Source of the DNA: Parabacteroides sp.
GTDB taxonomy: Bacteria > Bacteroidota > Bacteroidia > Bacteroidales > Tannerellaceae
Direction: 5' to 3'
Assembly: GCA_017937385.1 (NCBI GenBank)
Contig: JAGBDR010000046.1
Location: forward strand, 1-35,040
Length of the DNA stretch: 35,040 nucleotides
The position numbers were made by a program, and so were the translations under genes. Shown here piece by piece: positions 30,808 through 35,040 of this stretch (position 1 is the stretch's first letter; each line of letters opens with the position of its first letter). The notes below the pieces were generated by a model. It was not told the DNA's origin, did not search any database, and saw only the letters and a program-made list of their open reading frames with translations.

Positions 30808-30853
30808 TCTAACGGCTGCCAAAAGTACTAATTCTTTCTGCACCACACAAATG

Positions 30854-33800
30854 CTACCCGTTAATTTTAAAATCCATATTCTCGTTCGTCTGCAAGAATT
30901 CGACCAGGTTGCGTGTGACATTGAGCCGTATGTTCTGCGAAAAAAAATTCTGGACGATATTGTGTTCGCTATCAACCACCTTGAAATATAACAGGCTTTG
31001 CCCCGGGTTATTTTTGATCAAGGCCGACAATTCGTTTACGGTCGGTTCGTCCAGATCATGGATCGGGACCGTGATGCTGATCTTTTCGATCAGACGGTCT
31101 TTCTCTTCCTGCAACAGCTGGATGGCTCCGATAGACAGACTCAGGCGACCGGAATTGTAGCGGTCTTCCACACGTGCCCGAATCAACAGATACATACCGC
31201 GCTTGCCGAACTTGCTGTAATCGATGTAATCCTTACCGAACAACGCAATTTCTCCGCTACCGGTAAAATCTTCGACCTTGATAATACCGTAAGGGTTCCC
31301 TTTCTTGGTCATGCCTTCGCGGAAATCCGTAACAATACCGCCGAACAGTAAATCTTTTTCTACCAGATTTTCCTTGTCGTTGATCTCCGCCATGCCGGTA
31401 TTGCATACATACGTCAATATGATGCGGTATTCATCCAACGGATGGGCCGACAGATAGATGCCGACCAGCTCTTTTTCCTTATTCAGGCGTTCAAGATCGC
31501 TCCAGCGTTCGCATTTGGGTATTTCCGGCTTGGCAATGGCGACAAAATCATCATCACCGAACAGGGAATTGGCTGCCGTGATCTTGTCCGTCTGGAACTT
31601 GTTGCCGTAGCGGACCAACGTTTCAAGGAACAGTTCTCCTTTTCCGGTTTCGGTAAAGAACTGTTCGCGCAAGATACCGAAATTGTCGAAAGCGCCGGCC
31701 AGCGCCAGCGATTCGATGTTCTTCTTATTGCAAGCAGTCAGGTTGACACGTTCCACAAAGTCAAAGATATCTTTGTACGGCCCGTTCTTCTTCCGTTCTT
31801 CAATGATGTTTTGTACGGCAGATTCGCCGACCCCTTTCACGGCGCCCAGACCGAAGCGGATGTTCTTGTTTTTATCTACACTGAACTTCAGGATCGATTC
31901 GTTCACGTCCGGACCGAGCACCTGAATGCCCATCGCTTTACATTCATCCATGAACTTCGTAATATCCACAATGTTCGACAAACTTCGGCTCAGAACGGCC
32001 GCCATATATTCGGACGGGTAGTTCGCTTTCAGGAAAGCGGTCTGGTAAGCGACCCACGAATAACAAGTCGCGTGGCTCTTGTTGAATGCGTATGAAGCGA
32101 ACTTCTCCCAGTCGGACCAGATCTTCTGTAACGTCTCCTCCTTGTAGCCATTCGCCTTTCCACCTGCCATGAATTTGGATTTCAGGTGGTTCATCTTCTC
32201 AATCAGCTTCTTACCCATTGCTTTACGGAGGGCATCGCTCTCGCCACGGGTGAAATTCGCCAACAGACGCGACAGAAGCATGACCTGTTCCTGGTAGACG
32301 GTGATACCATACGTGTCTTTCAGATACCGTTCCATGACGGGAATATCATATTTGATCTCCTCTTTCCCCTGTTTACGGGCGATAAAAGAGGGGATATAAT
32401 CCATTGGTCCCGGACGATACAGGGCGTTCATCGCGATCAGGTCTTCGAACTTCGACGGTTGCAACTCTTTCAGATACTTCTGCATACCGGCAGATTCAAA
32501 CTGGAATGTACCGGTCGTCTTTCCCTCGCAATACAGCTTGTAGGTGGCTGGATCTTCCAAGCTGATATGGTCGATATCCAACTCATGCCCGGTTGTCAGC
32601 CGGATATTTTCGATCGCTTCCTTGATGATGGACAGCGTCTTCAGCCCCAGAAAGTCCATCTTGATCAGGCCGGTCTCTTCGATCACCGAACCTTCATATT
32701 GGGTAACGAGCATCTCTTCACCGGTATCTTTGTCCTTAGCCGTGCTGACAGGCACGACATCCGATATGTCGTAACGCCCGATGATAACGCCACAGGCATG
32801 TACACCCGTGTTGCGCACGTTTCCCTCCAGCATTTGAGCGTATTTCAAAGTGTCGCGTGCCAACGGATCGTTCCCGGTAGCCGCTTCTTTCAATTCCGGC
32901 ACGTAGTTGATCGCGTCTTTCAGCTTGAACTTCTTCATGTCCGGAATCTTGTCCGGAACAAGCTTGGCGAGGCGGTTCGATTCGGCAAGCGGAAGTTTCT
33001 GTACACGTGCGACATCCTTGATTGCCGATTTGGTTGCCATCGTACCGTATGTGATGATATGCGCCACACGTTCGGCCCCATATTTTTCCGTTACCCAGCG
33101 AAGTACTTCCCCACGACCATCATCGTCGAAGTCGGTATCGATATCAGGGAGGGAGATACGGTCCGGATTCAGGAAACGTTCGAACAGTAAGTCATATTTG
33201 ATCGGGTCGATCTTGGTAATCCCCAAACAATAGGCTACCGCCGAACCGGCAGCCGATCCACGGCCGGGACCAACCGAAACGCCTAATTCCTCACGGGCGG
33301 CACGGATAAAGTCTTGCACAATCAGGAAATAACCGGGGAAACCCATCGTCTTCATGATATGCAACTCAAAGTTCAACCGTTCCTTGACTTCGTCGTTCAG
33401 GTCGTCTCCGTAGCAAATCTTCGCCCCGTCGTATGTAATCTTTTTCAGGTAGTCGGCTTCCAATTTGATACGGTATAGTTTTTCATAACCGCCCAACTTC
33501 TTTATTTTGTCGCGTGCAGCCTCTTCGCTCAAAACCACGTTTCCGTTTTCATCGCGGGTAAATTCATCAAACAAATCCTGTTCGGTGAATTTCCGGCGAT
33601 ATTCTTCTTCCGTTCCAAACTCTTCAGGGATCGCGAAAGTCGGCATGATAGGCCCGTGATCGATGGAGTAAAATTCCACCTTGTCGGCTATTTCCAAGGT
33701 GTTGCCAAGGGCTTCCGGAATATCGGAAAAGATAGCGTTCATTTCAGCCGTCGTCTTCATCCATTCCTGTTTGGTGTAGCGCATACGGTTCGGGTCATCC

Positions 33801-34654
33801 AAGTCCTTGCCCGTGCTGAGGCAGATCAGGCGGTCGTGTGCTTCCGCATCTTCCGCATTGACGAAATGGACATCGTTGGTCGCGATCACCTTGATATTGT
33901 GTTTGCGTGCCAGTTCCAGAATCACCTTGTTGGCGGTCACTTGATGTGGATATACATCCTGCGCCGCGCTCGGATCATGCGTTTCGTGCCGTTGTATCTC
34001 CAAATAGTAATCTTCCCCGAACAGATTCTTGAACCAGAGGACCGATTCTTCCGCCTTGTCTATCCGTCCGTTCAGGATATGCTGCGGGATTTCCCCTCCG
34101 ATACAGGCGGAACATACAATCAGGTCTTCATGATATTTTTCCAGTAACTCCTTGTCGATTCGCGGACGTCCGTAAAACCCTTCGGTCCACGACAGGGAAA
34201 CCATCTTGATCAGGTTCTTGTAGCCGTTCAGGTTCTTGGCCAACACAATCAGGTGCCATCCGCTCCGGTCGTCCTGCGAAGCGAGTTTGCTATGCCGGCC
34301 GTGACGGGCACAATAGCACTCGCAACCGAAAATGGGTTTGAATATCTTTTTCTTCTCTTCTTCAATCTTTGCGGGTATTTCTTCAAGGCGGGCCTGCTCT
34401 TCCGCAGTCAGTTCCGTTTTGCCTTTCAGCTCTTTCAATTCCTTTTCGTAATCATTGATGGCTCTTAACGGTTTGCCGTTTTTCTTGGAAACCTTGTTGA
34501 AGAATTCCTTTATTCCGAACATCACTCCGTGGTCGGTAACGGCTATCGCCGGCATACCATCTTTTTGTGCCTTGTCTATCAAAGCATCGATCGATGCTTG
34601 TCCGTCCAGCAATGAATACTGGGTATGTACGTGCAGATGTATAAACGGTGTCAT
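30854..34654 (-). CDS. dnaE: DNA polymerase III subunit alpha
   Basis: A 1266-residue replicative polymerase, C family, type DnaE. The N-terminal PHP domain (about 1-350) begins with HLHVHTQYSLLDGQASIDAL. The palm and fingers contain GPGRGSAAGSAVAYCLGI and the catalytic PDIDTDFDDDGR, in which Asp504 and Asp506 match the E. coli Asp401/Asp403 pair. A beta-clamp-binding and OB-fold region (about 1085-1190, LFGGIVTDFREGMTKKGNPYG) follows. It is about 100 residues longer than E. coli DnaE, partly through a charged helical insertion in the PHP region (about 85-115), as in other Bacteroidetes. No proofreading exonuclease domain is present. trxA follows 83 nt downstream. No convincing promoter with correct -33 spacing was found; TAATTTTG at 34725-34718 is the best -7 candidate. 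Confidence 0.97.
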   Translation of the reverse strand: MTPFIHLHVHTQYSLLDGQASIDALIDKAQKDGMPAIAVTDHGVMFGIKEFFNKVSKKNGKPLRAINDYEKELKELKGKTELTAEEQARLEEIPAKIEEEKKKIFKPIFGCECYCARHGRHSKLASQDDRSGWHLIVLAKNLNGYKNLIKMVSLSWTEGFYGRPRIDKELLEKYHEDLIVCSACIGGEIPQHILNGRIDKAEESVLWFKNLFGEDYYLEIQRHETHDPSAAQDVYPHQVTANKVILELARKHNIKVIATNDVHFVNAEDAEAHDRLICLSTGKDLDDPNRMRYTKQEWMKTTAEMNAIFSDIPEALGNTLEIADKVEFYSIDHGPIMPTFAIPEEFGTEEEYRRKFTEQDLFDEFTRDENGNVVLSEEAARDKIKKLGGYEKLYRIKLEADYLKKITYDGAKICYGDDLNDEVKERLNFELHIMKTMGFPGYFLIVQDFIRAAREELGVSVGPGRGSAAGSAVAYCLGITKIDPIKYDLLFERFLNPDRISLPDIDTDFDDDGRGEVLRWVTEKYGAERVAHIITYGTMATKSAIKDVARVQKLPLAESNRLAKLVPDKIPDMKKFKLKDAINYVPELKEAATGNDPLARDTLKYAQMLEGNVRNTGVHACGVIIGRYDISDVVPVSTAKDKDTGEEMLVTQYEGSVIEETGLIKMDFLGLKTLSIIKEAIENIRLTTGHELDIDHISLEDPATYKLYCEGKTTGTFQFESAGMQKYLKELQPSKFEDLIAMNALYRPGPMDYIPSFIARKQGKEEIKYDIPVMERYLKDTYGITVYQEQVMLLSRLLANFTRGESDALRKAMGKKLIEKMNHLKSKFMAGGKANGYKEETLQKIWSDWEKFASYAFNKSHATCYSWVAYQTAFLKANYPSEYMAAVLSRSLSNIVDITKFMDECKAMGIQVLGPDVNESILKFSVDKNKNIRFGLGAVKGVGESAVQNIIEERKKNGPYKDIFDFVERVNLTACNKKNIESLALAGAFDNFGILREQFFTETGKGELFLETLVRYGNKFQTDKITAANSLFGDDDFVAIAKPEIPKCERWSDLERLNKEKELVGIYLSAHPLDEYRIILTYVCNTGMAEINDKENLVEKDLLFGGIVTDFREGMTKKGNPYGIIKVEDFTGSGEIALFGKDYIDYSKFGKRGMYLLIRARVEDRYNSGRLSLSIGAIQLLQEEKDRLIEKISITVPIHDLDEPTVNELSALIKNNPGQSLLYFKVVDSEHNIVQNFFSQNIRLNVTRNLVEFLQTNENMDFKING

Positions 34655-34921
34655 ATCAATTCTTGATCGTTTCAGTCGGTAAAGATACAGCTATTTTGCC
34701 CAACACAACTCCTCCAATCAAAATTAATCTGCCCTCTCGTGTAAATCTTTCAAAGCAACCGCATCAAAATCACAAAAGGTACTGATGAGAATTTCCGTGC
34801 ATGTTCCCTCTAACCCCAATTGGAGATTGAACGCAAAGAAGTCCGGACTTTCTTCTTTTCTGCCGGTAGATTGTTTGCTTCACCCGGATGGTCTTCCGAT
34901 TTTGTAGCCATCCATTTTCTG

Positions 34922-34937
34922 TATCACAGCTGTGATA
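34922..34937. promoter_or_regulatory. Perfect 16-bp palindrome, candidate operator
   Basis: TATCACAGCTGTGATA is an uninterrupted perfect palindrome in an AT-rich gap. It has the halves of a Crp/Fnr-type site but without the usual central spacer. The gene it controls is unknown: either dnaE 268 bp to the left or a gene beyond the right edge. Confidence 0.5.
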
Positions 34938-34970
34938 TGAACTATAATAAGAAAACTGCATACGGTTAAT

Positions 34971-34997
34971 GATAATTTGCATAAATATGCAATTATC
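34971..34997. repeat. Imperfect inverted repeat
   Basis: GATAATTTGCAT (34971-34982) and ATGCAATTATC (34987-34997) are reverse complements except for one extra T, around a short A/T centre. It lies 34 bp from the perfect 16-bp palindrome. Confidence 0.45.
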
Positions 34998-35016
34998 TCA
35001 CTCCTGTAAGCTCGTC

Positions 35017-35036
35017 GGGGCTGACTGCGCAGCCCC
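35017..35036. repeat. GC-rich hairpin at the window edge
   Basis: GGGGCTG (35017-35023) and CAGCCCC (35030-35036) form a perfect 7-bp stem with a 6-nt loop. It may be part of a terminator or RNA structure; the sequence is cut 4 nt later, so it cannot be classified. Confidence 0.45.
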
Positions 35037-35040
35037 TTGC

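Larger units (their letters stand above)
34655..35040. other. Non-coding region upstream of dnaE
   Basis: No gene is supported here on either strand. A 70-codon frame on the minus strand (34770-34982) has no recognisable family and covers the palindromes. The region holds a 12-bp palindrome AAGTCCGGACTT (34839-34850), two larger dyads and a GC-rich hairpin at the window edge, listed separately. Confidence 0.5.

Noticed and set aside
34770-34982. 70-codon minus-strand open frame upstream of dnaE
   Set aside because: No family resemblance, no promoter, and it overlaps palindromic elements.

Overview
The window is a chromosomal stretch from a member of the Bacteroidales, most likely Parabacteroides or a close relative of Bacteroides. 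Three things point there: the families present (STN-bearing TonB receptors paired with DUF4249 lipoproteins, a FecI/FecR pair with DUF4974, a TolB-like six-bladed propeller lipoprotein, a Bacteroidetes-type START protein); the promoters, which fit the Bacteroidetes housekeeping pattern (TTTG-like -33, about 20 bp, TAnnTTTG -7); and start sites that lack Shine-Dalgarno sequences. The genus is inferred, not proven. No transposase, phage gene or CRISPR array was found.

Layout. 1-360 is AT-rich non-coding DNA ending in a strong promoter. 388-2784 (+) is an FtsX-type ABC permease. 12527 to 2771 (-) is a cell-surface signalling and uptake locus: ECF sigma factor, small beta-barrel protein, FecR anti-sigma factor, then two tandem TonB receptor/DUF4249 cassettes. 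Upstream on the same strand are trpS (12662-13714) and a voltage-gated-type K+ channel (13782-14648). Then come an AT-rich propeller lipoprotein (+), a tRNA-CAT gene (-), a START-like protein (+), and a + strand operon lptF/G-like, ribBA, aminotransferase that ends at a symmetric bidirectional terminator (21145-21178). Facing it is the - strand operon rplM-rpsI-rpsB-tsf, with its own promoter and a structured leader. 27128 to 24364 (-) is tolC-hlyD, divergent from a sigma-54 response regulator/histidine kinase pair (27323-29685, +). Then come mnmD (+), and trxA and dnaE (-). 34655-35040 is non-coding and contains palindromes.

How the parts fit. The receptors, FecR and sigma factor form a classic trans-envelope relay in which each receptor's STN domain could report occupancy to FecR. 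The shared tolC/regulator intergenic region carries a near-consensus sigma-54 promoter facing tolC, plus two GTGC-N6-GCAC dyads 21 bp apart. This suggests the regulator directly drives the efflux pair, although no ABC or RND pump gene lies beside them.

The least explained elements are non-coding. One is a five-unit array of 18-bp palindromes at an exact 22-bp period between trpS and the sigma factor. The other is a family of degenerate 7-bp tandem repeats that abut the start codons of fecR, hlyD and trxA, and that form an inverted pair between rpsB and tsf.
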